DNA of 36,743 nucleotides from a virus: positions 1 through 36,743 of IMG/VR virus record IMGVR_UViG_3300028577_000029; one strand, written 5' to 3'. The notes under the pieces were generated by a model that had not been told where the DNA came from, did no database searches, and saw nothing but the letters and a program-made list of their open reading frames with translations. Shown piece after piece: positions 30,696 through 36,616 of the stretch (positions are counted from its first letter, which is position 1; each line of letters begins with the position of its first letter). The translations under genes and the position numbers were made by a program.

Positions 30696-32234
30696 TTACT
30701 CGCCAAACAAGTTGTAGTCCATGCCTTGCGCTGTCGCCACCTTTCGCTGGTGGTGAACGCCCGCTCGAGCGTCGCGCCGCGCGAACTTCTTGACGAACGT
30801 GCAGCCCAGGGCATCAGTGTCGTCCGGGCTCGGAAGCCCCCTGTCAGCCATCTTTTCTTTGGATTCCAAAATAACTGTGCTACTCCGTCCGACGAAATCA
30901 TATTCCCGCGCCGGCATTTCGGTCAGCAAATCGGGGCTGTCGTCCAAGCAGCCACCCGGCAGCCACGCGCGAATTTCCGCCCACATATAAGTGGACAGGT
31001 TCGCCCACGCCTCGTCCGGTGATTTGGCGCCGAACCAGACTTCGTGAATCTTGTATCCCCGCGCCTTGAGCCCATCGCATATCGCGGATCCGGTGTTGCC
31101 GGCATCGATGCACACGCCATCGGGGTCAGTCTTGTCGATCCACTCGGCTATCAGGTTTTCCATCTTGACGCTATCGTAGCCCTTGGCCGTGACCCGTGGA
31201 ATGCTGCGCGCGTCGCGGCCCTGCCGCCAGCGAATGACCGACGACGCATTCCCGAAGCGTGCGATGTCCACGCCCATTATCAAGGGGGCATTCGGGTCTT
31301 TGATGAGCGGACGACGCTGCGCTTCGACCACGGCGGTGCGGCTGATGAACTGGCGCTCGCCCTGCTTCGGGAATTGGCCCAGCACTTCGACGCGCACCGG
31401 GTCGCTGTCGATTCCATTCTGATCGATGATGTGCTGATACACCGCGGGGTCGGTGCCCTCGACCGTTCGGCTGTCAATCTGCCGCCGGCGCCAGGCGTCG
31501 CGGTTCTTGTGGTGCGTTTCAAAGAACGCGCCGCTCGGCCGACGACCATTTGAAAAGAGGTGCCAGTAGCGGTGCAGCACGGGCTCCGTGAAAAAGCCCT
31601 CGGTCACGCCAAAAATCTTTTCGTGAATGCCGGAAGCCTCGTCGTATATGACCTGCATGCCAAGAGGATTGTGCGCGCCGGCGAAGCCATCGGGGTTTTC
31701 CTCGGACCACAGTTGAGCCTGAGCGTAGTAGTAGCCGGTGTCGATCTTCAGGTCGCGCTTGACCGCCGTGTCGAACCATGCCGCGGGCTTGAGAGACAGC
31801 GCCGATCGGTCGAACCAGTGCGAGTTGATCGCCAGCGTGTGCCACTTGCCGACCTCCGCCCACGTTTTCGTTTTCAATTGTGACTCGGTGTTGGCCGTTA
31901 CGATCGTCGTGCTGCCAATGTTGCACGTCATCTGCCAGTTGACCAGCCATGACACCAGCGCGGACTTGCCCGGGCCGCGGCCGGATACGGTGGAGCAGCG
32001 CATCACGGCGGGCACAGCGCCCATGTCGATCGCGTTTCGGTTGTCGGCGATGTGCTGGCTGATGTCGTCGAGGTATTGCGCTTGCCAGCGCCTCGGACCA
32101 TTGATGCCTTCGAGCGGCGTGCCGGGCGCATTCCAGGGGTAGACGAACATCACGAAGCGCAGCAAGTCCTCCGCGATGGCCGGATTCCACAACTCGAGCA
32201 TGAGTTCGCGTTCTTGTTTCGGGTCGACGTTCAT
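30696..32234 (-). CDS. Terminase large subunit
   Basis: A 512-residue packaging ATPase-nuclease. Walker A is SGRGPGKS at 84-91; the Walker B-type VIYDEAS has D198 and E199. The RNase H-like nuclease acids are D323 (MGVDIARFG), D377 (CIDAGNTG) and the pair near D471/D474 (SPDDTDAL). All key residues are present. The ATG at 32234 has no obvious Shine-Dalgarno site, and an AT-rich stretch precedes it. It works with the small subunit upstream. Confidence 0.95.
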   Translation of the reverse strand: MNVDPKQERELMLELWNPAIAEDLLRFVMFVYPWNAPGTPLEGINGPRRWQAQYLDDISQHIADNRNAIDMGAVPAVMRCSTVSGRGPGKSALVSWLVNWQMTCNIGSTTIVTANTESQLKTKTWAEVGKWHTLAINSHWFDRSALSLKPAAWFDTAVKRDLKIDTGYYYAQAQLWSEENPDGFAGAHNPLGMQVIYDEASGIHEKIFGVTEGFFTEPVLHRYWHLFSNGRRPSGAFFETHHKNRDAWRRRQIDSRTVEGTDPAVYQHIIDQNGIDSDPVRVEVLGQFPKQGERQFISRTAVVEAQRRPLIKDPNAPLIMGVDIARFGNASSVIRWRQGRDARSIPRVTAKGYDSVKMENLIAEWIDKTDPDGVCIDAGNTGSAICDGLKARGYKIHEVWFGAKSPDEAWANLSTYMWAEIRAWLPGGCLDDSPDLLTEMPAREYDFVGRSSTVILESKEKMADRGLPSPDDTDALGCTFVKKFARRDARAGVHHQRKVATAQGMDYNLFGE

Positions 32235-32376
32235 TGTTGAGGTTTTTTCAACTTTGTTTTTACAAATTGAAAAATTAAATTTGTGACGGAGGGGGTGACC
32301 GAAAGGCTGGCCGGCCGGGCGAATTCCGGCCCCCTCCCCCGGCCGGCACCCCCCTTCAGGAATTCAGGCGCCTGCG
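32235..32376. other. Intergenic region between terminase subunits, candidate packaging site
   Basis: A 142-base gap, large for this tightly packed operon. The half next to the large subunit is AT-rich with an inverted repeat ACAAATT/AATTTGT (32262-32284). The other half is made of G and C blocks (GGCCGGCC, GGCCCCCTCCCCC), with a CAGGCGCCTG palindrome near the small-subunit end. No ORF is convincing. Terminase recognition or cos/pac sites often lie in or near the terminase genes, which makes this a candidate only. Confidence 0.35.
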
Positions 32377-32886
32377 TCATTCGAAAACGTCCCAGGCTGA
32401 TCCATCATCGCTATTAGCGGATACTGATTGATTACCAGTGCGCCGAATAGGCGTAATGTCCGTGTATTCAATAGATTGCACATCGGGCGATTGTTCAAGG
32501 TTGCATACTGGTTGCAAACTGGTGCGTTTGCGCGCCTCGATCAGAGCTCCGCCGATGTCGATCCGCTCTGTGATGTTTATGTCGAGCTTGTCGCCGTATC
32601 GTTTGCTTGCGCGCCTGGCCAGTAGCCATTTGATATTGTCGGACTGCAGGCGCAATAGCTGCACATCCTTATCTAATTCAATCACATCCAGCAAATCATC
32701 GGCCAATTCATCAAGCCCTTGATCCCGCGCGCGTGCGAATCGTTCGCGAAAGGTTAGGTCATGTTCAAGCGTTCCGTACAGCGTGTCACTGTGACAAGCT
32801 ATTGATTTTAATATCTTTTTAATTGATGTGCCTTCGCGCGCCAGTGCGAGAGCTTGAGATTGTTGGTCTGCGGAGAGTGTAGCCAT
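32377..32886 (-). CDS. Terminase small subunit
   Basis: A 169-residue protein. The N-terminal 50 residues are a helix-turn-helix-like DNA-binding part (QSQALALAREGTSIKKILKS, then SDTLYGTLEHD). It continues with FRERFARARDQGLDELADDL and IKWLLARRASKRYGDK, both typical of phage TerS. It should recognise the packaging site. It is the first gene of the late operon. The ATG has no Shine-Dalgarno sequence. Confidence 0.9.
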   Translation of the reverse strand: MATLSADQQSQALALAREGTSIKKILKSIACHSDTLYGTLEHDLTFRERFARARDQGLDELADDLLDVIELDKDVQLLRLQSDNIKWLLARRASKRYGDKLDINITERIDIGGALIEARKRTSLQPVCNLEQSPDVQSIEYTDITPIRRTGNQSVSANSDDGSAWDVFE

Positions 32887-33073
32887 TTAGCGCGTGATTC
32901 TACCACGCCGACCGCAATTCGCGGCATATTGTGACGTTTTACGGCACTTGGCGCATTTGGCCGTTGTAGTTAAATCAACGTGTTAGCGATTTACCACAAG
33001 CGGGCATAGCTGTTGCTCAACAGTCTGTCGCGTCACACGTTGTTACTTTCTCAACTTAACTGGAGTAATCACA
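32887..33073. promoter_or_regulatory. Divergent regulatory region with repressor-like half sites
   Basis: This 187-base region separates the leftward late operon from the rightward small-gene cluster. A palindrome TGTTGCTCAACA lies at 33011-33022, and TTCTCAACT at 33048-33056. The latter also occurs in the cI operator region at 36454-36462. ACTGGAGTAA just before 33074 gives the ribosome-binding site of the first rightward gene. A clear rightward promoter could not be assigned. Confidence 0.4.
32897..32905 (-). promoter_or_regulatory. Candidate late promoter, extended -10
   Basis: On the minus strand TGG-TAGAAT forms an extended -10 element 10 bases before the terminase small-subunit ATG. 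No good -35 lies 16-18 bases further up. The start of transcription would fall only about 4 bases before the ATG, giving a nearly leaderless message. The -10 and following bases (TAGAATCACGC) resemble those before the cro-like gene. Confidence 0.5.
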
Positions 33074-33418
33074 ATGTTCAAAACAACTGCAGCGTATGTA
33101 TCGGGCGGCATATGTGGCCATCTTTGGATGCCTGCTGTTTTGGCGGGCACAACTATTCACGCCAATCTGCGTGGCCCTTTCGGCTTTTTAGAGAAAGGCG
33201 AATCGCTCGCCGACGGGCTTAGTGCGCTGCTAAACCGGAACGGTGGCGATTTTCAAAACGCACAGTTCACATCTGACACCGTGTTGCGCATCGAAAGGCG
33301 CGCGATAGATTCGCCTGGTAAATACCGCATCCATGTGCGTGAACTGGAAATAGGCAAACTCGCGCCGGCATTGGTGCGCGCGGATTCTTTTGTCGCTGAC
33401 TTCATGGGTGACGAATGA
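33074..33418 (+). CDS. 114-residue protein of unknown function, first of the rightward cluster
   Basis: The N-terminus has a moderately hydrophobic segment (SGGICGHLWMPAVLAG), then a charged soluble part (DFQNAQFTSDTVLRIERRAI, then YRIHVRELEIGKLAPALV). TGGAG lies 9 bases before the ATG. The stop overlaps the next short gene (ATGA). No family recognised. Confidence 0.7.
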   Translation: MFKTTAAYVSGGICGHLWMPAVLAGTTIHANLRGPFGFLEKGESLADGLSALLNRNGGDFQNAQFTSDTVLRIERRAIDSPGKYRIHVRELEIGKLAPALVRADSFVADFMGDE

Positions 33419-33495
33419 CCACCCTATTTATCGCAATCGTAACCAGTGGCGCCCTTATCGCGGCGCCGATCATCAAACTTATTAGGAGGTTTTGA
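33415..33495 (+). CDS. 26-residue membrane peptide
   Basis: The sequence begins MTTLFIAIVTSGALIAAPII and ends KLIRRF: one membrane helix with a basic tail. The ATG overlaps the previous stop (ATGA). Its last codons (AGG AGG) provide the AGGAGG ribosome-binding site of the following gene, so it might also be just a coupling peptide. Confidence 0.5.
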   Translation: MTTLFIAIVTSGALIAAPIIKLIRRF

Positions 33496-33497
33496 AC

Positions 33498-33956
33498 ATG
33501 GCCAACACTATCGGCAATTCAGACAATGTAATCGACTCGCGCGACGTGCTAGCGCGCATTGAATATCTGCAGGGGGAAATAGACGCGCACGACACGCAGG
33601 TCGCCGACGATCATCAGGCAGAAACCGATTGCACCGATGAAGCGGCCGGCGAATATGCGGCCAGCATCATCGGTGCGCCTGATGACCCAATGGAAAGCGA
33701 GCGTAACGAACTGGCCGCCCTTCAATCGCTCGCCGATGACGCCAGCGGCTACGCTGCAGACTGGCAATACGGCGAAACGCTGATCCGTGATTCCTATTTC
33801 AAGGAATACGCCATGGAACTGGCGGAGGATATCGGCGCCATTGACCGTGACGCGAAATGGCCGAATACCTGCATCGATTGGGAACAAGCCTCAGACGAAT
33901 TGAAAATGGATTACACGCAGGTCGATTTTGACGGCGTAGCGTACTGGATTCGCTAA
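33498..33956 (+). CDS. Conserved phage protein, acidic, unknown function
   Basis: A 152-residue acidic protein. The N-terminal half is a helical Asp/Glu-rich stretch (VLARIEYLQGEIDAHDTQVA). The C-terminal half reads WQYGETLIRDSYFKEYAMEL, AEDIGA, WPNTCIDWEQASDELKMDY and VDFDGVAYWIR. This C-terminal block recurs in small early proteins of many phages whose function is not known to me; the acidic DNA-mimic-like composition makes an anti-defence role conceivable but unproven. A perfect AGGAGG lies 8 bases before the ATG. Confidence 0.8.
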   Translation: MANTIGNSDNVIDSRDVLARIEYLQGEIDAHDTQVADDHQAETDCTDEAAGEYAASIIGAPDDPMESERNELAALQSLADDASGYAADWQYGETLIRDSYFKEYAMELAEDIGAIDRDAKWPNTCIDWEQASDELKMDYTQVDFDGVAYWIR

Positions 33957-34000
33957 ATCGCCGACCTTTTGCGCCTGTGCCATTGGTGCGGGCGCAACGG

Positions 34001-34022
34001 GTTGCCGATTTGGCAACTTTTT
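34001..34022 (+). terminator. Rho-independent terminator inside the rightward cluster
   Basis: GTTGCC/GGCAAC (6 bp) around GATTT is followed by TTTTT. It lies 45 bases after the stop at 33956 and 12 bases before the next ATG. A second, upstream hairpin pairs TTGCGCC (33969-33975) with GGCGCAA (33991-33997). Confidence 0.75.
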
Positions 34023-34034
34023 AGCGGAGGTTTT

Positions 34035-34184
34035 ATGTCACCCCCACGTAACGCAGACCTAAAAAACTGGCCGGTTCGGACCCTTGCCCGGGATATTTTC
34101 CGGTCTTTAATCGTCGCCTGCGTCATCCTGGGCGGAAGTTTTGCGCTTGGCGTCGTTGAGGCATTACTGCGGAGGTATCTGTAA
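34035..34184 (+). CDS. 49-residue single-pass membrane protein
   Basis: The sequence begins MSPPRNADLKNWPVRTLARD and continues IFRSLIVACVILGGSFALGV with a short basic tail (EALLRRYL). One membrane segment lies near residues 24-42, with a polar N-terminus. GGAGG lies 4 bases before the ATG. Its stop overlaps the next start as TAATG. Unknown function. Confidence 0.7.
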   Translation: MSPPRNADLKNWPVRTLARDIFRSLIVACVILGGSFALGVVEALLRRYL

Positions 34185-34768
34185 TGGATGATATTTTGTT
34201 TTCTGTGGCCTGGCAGTGCGGAGATAAAGATTGTGCGCAACAATGGCACAAATCAGCGTATTGGATATACCCGGGCAAAAAGCGCGCGACATATTCCGTA
34301 GACAATTACTCCGACGGGGATCACGAAACTATCGGCGCGCGCGATTTGCCCGCAACCGCGGAAATTACGAAATCCTGGGTAGCCTATTCGCGATTTGTGC
34401 TCGAAACTGGAACCGATCCGTTAGCCGAATTTTTCGTTAAATACGAAACCAAAACGCGCGAACGCTGGGAATTCAAATTCTCAAAATCCATCGTCGGGCC
34501 CATGCTGCAGCAGGCCCGGCGGCGCGGAAAACAATATACGGCGCCTAATCTGCCATCGCACGTCCGCGAATACCTAAACCTGCGCAAATCCGGCGCGCCG
34601 ACACTGCAGGATTTTAAAACGGCGGCCGAATTTGAGGCGGCCGGCTTGCACTTCAACGTGTGGCAGGCGCACAGCATCGACAACAAACGCCCGCGCGACC
34701 AGGCGGCCATAGCAAAAGACTTGCGCAGGCTCGCGCGCAAGCACCTGAAACGGGAGTTTTCAAAATGA
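34184..34768 (+). CDS. 194-residue basic protein of unknown function
   Basis: A soluble protein rich in Arg, Lys and aromatic residues (CAQQWHKSAYWIYPGKKRAT, then RERWEFKFSKSIVGPMLQQA). It has a very basic C-terminus (KDLRRLARKHLKREFSK), compatible with nucleic-acid binding. It starts with a TAATG overlap and ends with an ATGA overlap. No family recognised. Confidence 0.7.
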   Translation: MDDILFSVAWQCGDKDCAQQWHKSAYWIYPGKKRATYSVDNYSDGDHETIGARDLPATAEITKSWVAYSRFVLETGTDPLAEFFVKYETKTRERWEFKFSKSIVGPMLQQARRRGKQYTAPNLPSHVREYLNLRKSGAPTLQDFKTAAEFEAAGLHFNVWQAHSIDNKRPRDQAAIAKDLRRLARKHLKREFSK

Positions 34769-34965
34769 CCACTAACGCCCTCGCAATTCTCGCCGAGCTA
34801 CGCGGCCAGTCCGACACGTCGGCCAAATACCGGGCGGAGGCCATAAACCGCTATCACGTCCCGGGCGAGCTCGAAATCGGCCAGCATGCCGAAGTCAACC
34901 GCACCGACAAGGGCGCCTGGATCCGCGCCTACGTATTCATTCCTAAAGCGGAGGTCAAAACCTGA
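34765..34965 (+). CDS. 66-residue small protein of unknown function
   Basis: An N-terminal helix (ALAILAELRGQSDTSAKYRA) and a C-terminal beta stretch (HAEVNRTDKGAWIRAYVFIP). The ATG overlaps the preceding stop (ATGA) and a GGGAG lies 9 bases before it. A rho-independent terminator follows 22 bases after the stop, so it is the last gene of this transcript. Confidence 0.7.
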   Translation: MTTNALAILAELRGQSDTSAKYRAEAINRYHVPGELEIGQHAEVNRTDKGAWIRAYVFIPKAEVKT

Positions 34966-34987
34966 TGCCCCATTCAGTGAGAGACAG

Positions 34988-35013
34988 CCCGGCCGCGTGC
35001 CGGGTTTTCTTTT
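34988..35013 (+). terminator. Rho-independent terminator ending the rightward cluster
   Basis: CCCGGC/GCCGGG (6 bp) around CGCGT, followed by TTTTCTTTT. It lies 22 bases beyond the stop at 34965. Confidence 0.85.
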
Positions 35014-35090
35014 GCCTGGTGCCGGCGGAGGTCGATCCACTATCCGCCCGACAGCCCTGCCGGCCATCAATGAGACAGCGCCCGACCTCG

Positions 35091-35115
35091 GTAACCCAGT
35101 AACACCCCGGTAACA
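35091..35115 (+). repeat. GTAAC repeats, left cluster
   Basis: GTAACC at 35091-35096, GTAACA at 35099-35104 and GTAACA at 35110-35115, introduced by GACCTCG at 35084-35090. Confidence 0.6.
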
Positions 35116-35200
35116 GCCTAACCCCTTCAATCAAAAGCAAATAGCTATATGTATCTACTGTTATTTATATTTATAAAATACTACCATACATACTGCATAA

Positions 35201-35234
35201 GGGTTATGCCCCATCCCTGTTGGGGGTTATGCCC
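35201..35234 (+). repeat. GGGTTATGCCC direct repeats
   Basis: Two exact copies at 35201-35211 and 35224-35234, with a third exact copy at 35694-35704 that overlaps the end of the gene at 35371-35694 and the stop codon of the repressor gene. Confidence 0.7.
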
Positions 35235-35280
35235 GCTGGTTGTTGCGCGCCCAGCCTGACTGGTCGGCAGTCCCTTAGCA

Positions 35281-35311
35281 TTGCGATTTCGACAATAAAT
35301 CGTAGTATAAT
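35281..35311 (+). promoter_or_regulatory. Candidate promoter for the gene at 35371
   Basis: A perfect -10 hexamer TATAAT lies at 35306-35311. The best -35 at plausible distance is TTGCGA at 35281-35286 with a long 19-base spacer. Transcription would start near 35318, just before the right GTAACA pair (35328-35347), which could serve as operators. Confidence 0.5.
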
Positions 35312-35327
35312 CATTGTTCTGACCTCA

Positions 35328-35347
35328 GTAACAGCCCCCTAGTAACA
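35328..35347 (+). repeat. GTAACA repeats, right cluster
   Basis: GTAACA at 35328-35333 and 35342-35347, introduced by GACCTCA at 35321-35327, echoing the left cluster at 35084. They lie in the leader between the -10 box and the ATG at 35371. Confidence 0.6.
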
Positions 35348-35370
35348 GGTGCGAACATCAGGAGAATCCT

Positions 35371-35694
35371 ATGTCCCGAGTCATTTATAATGGAAAATCA
35401 TGGAGTTATCTGCCAATAAGTGAATTGAAGATCGATGATTCACTATTCGTACGAGAGGATGCCATCTCTCGGGAAGCGGTGCGCAAGGCAGCCAAGAGCG
35501 CAGGTAAAAAGGTGAAGATGCTCTCAGGGCCGTATACCGGCTACTTCACTGTCTGGATCCCGGAGCCGCCCGAGACTGAGCAGCGCCGTCAATACATCCG
35601 GCGCACGGCTACCGAGATTCAACTGGCCAAGCGCCGTGCCGAGCGGCGAGCATGGCACCGGGCGCAGAGCGAGCCGGTCGACGTCTTTGCCTAG
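35371..35694 (+). CDS. 107-residue basic protein next to the repressor gene, unknown function
   Basis: An alpha/beta N-terminal half (WSYLPISELKIDDSLFVRED, then YTGYFTVWIPEPP) with AVRKAAKSAGKKVKML between. It ends in a long Arg-rich helix (AKRRAERRAWHRAQ), a likely DNA- or RNA-binding feature. AGGAG lies 7 bases before the ATG. It is convergent with the repressor gene, only 2 bases apart. It has its own promoter with repeat boxes and may control or be controlled by the lysogeny switch; this is inference. Confidence 0.75.
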   Translation: MSRVIYNGKSWSYLPISELKIDDSLFVREDAISREAVRKAAKSAGKKVKMLSGPYTGYFTVWIPEPPETEQRRQYIRRTATEIQLAKRRAERRAWHRAQSEPVDVFA

Positions 35695-35696
35695 GG

Positions 35697-36428
35697 TTAT
35701 GCCCCCGTCTTAATCCAAGTCACCGGCGACGCCCACGCCAGTTGCACGCTGTCGATCATCTTTTCTTCGGCAAGCTGGCTGATCAGGTTGTAGGTGCCGC
35801 GGGTGTAGCCCCGGCGTACGAAGCGGACATAGCGTGGCCCCTTGGGCGCGACTTGCACGACGCACAGGCGGCCCACCACATAGGCGTCGACGTCCTGGCG
35901 CGGCGTGTAGTAGACAATCCACCCATCCATGAGCTCGAGCGCCGACCCTGCGGTCTGATAGCGCAATGCGGCACTGCCTTCCGGCAGACCTTCAGGTGAT
36001 GGCACCCGGCGCGGTCCTGTGGGCTTTTCCAGGGTCACAACGCTGTCGTCACCTATCCATCCGGTGATCAGGACGCTTTTGCCGGCACCCGCCATCACAT
36101 CGATGCCCGCGGCGGCCAGCACTTCAGGCAATGGCACGCCGAGCGTTTCAGCAAGGCATTGAGCGTCGGTCAATTGCACCTTGCGGTTGCCGCGCAGCAT
36201 GTGAGATAGCGACGCCGGATCCATTTCCAGCTTGGCGGCGACCTGGCGATGGGTCAGCTTTTTATCTTCGATGCGATCGAAGAACCATTTGGTGTCGATG
36301 GGCAAGGGATTAGCTGGGGCAGTTAAATTGTGGAGGTGCATTTTAGGCTCCGAGGTTGGTGAATGGCAAATGTCACAGTCGAGTGCTAAGTCTTTGGAAA
36401 CATGAGGCGAATCAGCAGCTTTCTTCAT
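35697..36428 (-). CDS. CI-like repressor with S24-type C-terminal domain
   Basis: A 243-residue repressor. Residues 55-110 hold the helix-turn-helix (KLTHRQVAAKLEMDPASLSH, then MLRGNRKVQLTDAQ). The C-terminal part (GSALELMDGWIVYYTPRQD, VVGRLCVVQVAPKGPRYVRF, GTYNLISQ) has the S24/LexA-like fold pattern. S162 stands where the nucleophile is expected, but the usual catalytic Lys strand reads YVRFVRRG with Arg only. An N-terminal extension carries CDIC (18-21) and nearby His residues. The start at 36428 has AGGGAGGG 8 bases before it. It keeps the lytic genes off by binding the divergent region at 36429-36616. Confidence 0.88.
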   Translation of the reverse strand: MKKAADSPHVSKDLALDCDICHSPTSEPKMHLHNLTAPANPLPIDTKWFFDRIEDKKLTHRQVAAKLEMDPASLSHMLRGNRKVQLTDAQCLAETLGVPLPEVLAAAGIDVMAGAGKSVLITGWIGDDSVVTLEKPTGPRRVPSPEGLPEGSAALRYQTAGSALELMDGWIVYYTPRQDVDAYVVGRLCVVQVAPKGPRYVRFVRRGYTRGTYNLISQLAEEKMIDSVQLAWASPVTWIKTGA

Positions 36429-36616
36429 GACGTTTTCCCTCCCTGTTTATATATTCTCAACTAATTGCTGCGAAGTCTGTTCGCTGCCGTACACAGAGTC
36501 AATAGGACAAAAGGCAGAGCGGTCGTAGGATGTGTCCTACACAACGGCTTGCGATTTCATTTATTTTTTACTCAATGCGTTGCTTTATTCTCAATGTGCC
36601 GATAGAATCCCGCTCC
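36429..36616. promoter_or_regulatory. Divergent cI/cro control region with operators
   Basis: Three related boxes are visible: CTCAACTAATTGC (36456-36468), CTCAATGCGTTGC (36571-36583) and CTCAATGTGCCGA (36590-36602). The first two share the palindromic form CTCAA-n4-TTGC. The first lies just upstream of an AT-rich TATATA (36448-36453), the likely -10 of the leftward repressor promoter; the other two overlap the rightward promoter. GTAGGA-TGTG-TCCTAC at 36525-36540 is an additional inverted repeat near the centre. Confidence 0.65.
36580..36608 (+). promoter_or_regulatory. Rightward early promoter (PR-like)
   Basis: A -35 TTGCTT (36580-36585) is separated by exactly 17 bases from a -10 TAGAAT (36603-36608). 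Two CTCAA operator boxes overlap it, so repressor binding would block it. Transcription should start at about 36615, so the cro-like ATG at 36617 has almost no leader. Confidence 0.7.

Larger units (their letters stand above)
35014..35370. other. Repeat-rich, AT-rich noncoding region (operator or replication origin candidate)
   Basis: There is no convincing gene in these 357 bases. They hold GTAAC-type repeats at 35091, 35099, 35110, 35328 and 35342, two copies of GGGTTATGCCC, a strongly AT-rich block at about 35120-35200 (for example TATTTATATTTATAAAATAC), and a consensus -10 box. Both GTAAC clusters begin with GACCTC. The design suits either control of the gene at 35371 by a DNA-binding protein or an iteron-type replication origin. 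Confidence 0.5.

Noticed and set aside
28711-30717. A 668-codon plus-strand open frame antisense to the portal gene
   Set aside because: Same shadow effect of high GC; the portal protein on the minus strand is unmistakable.
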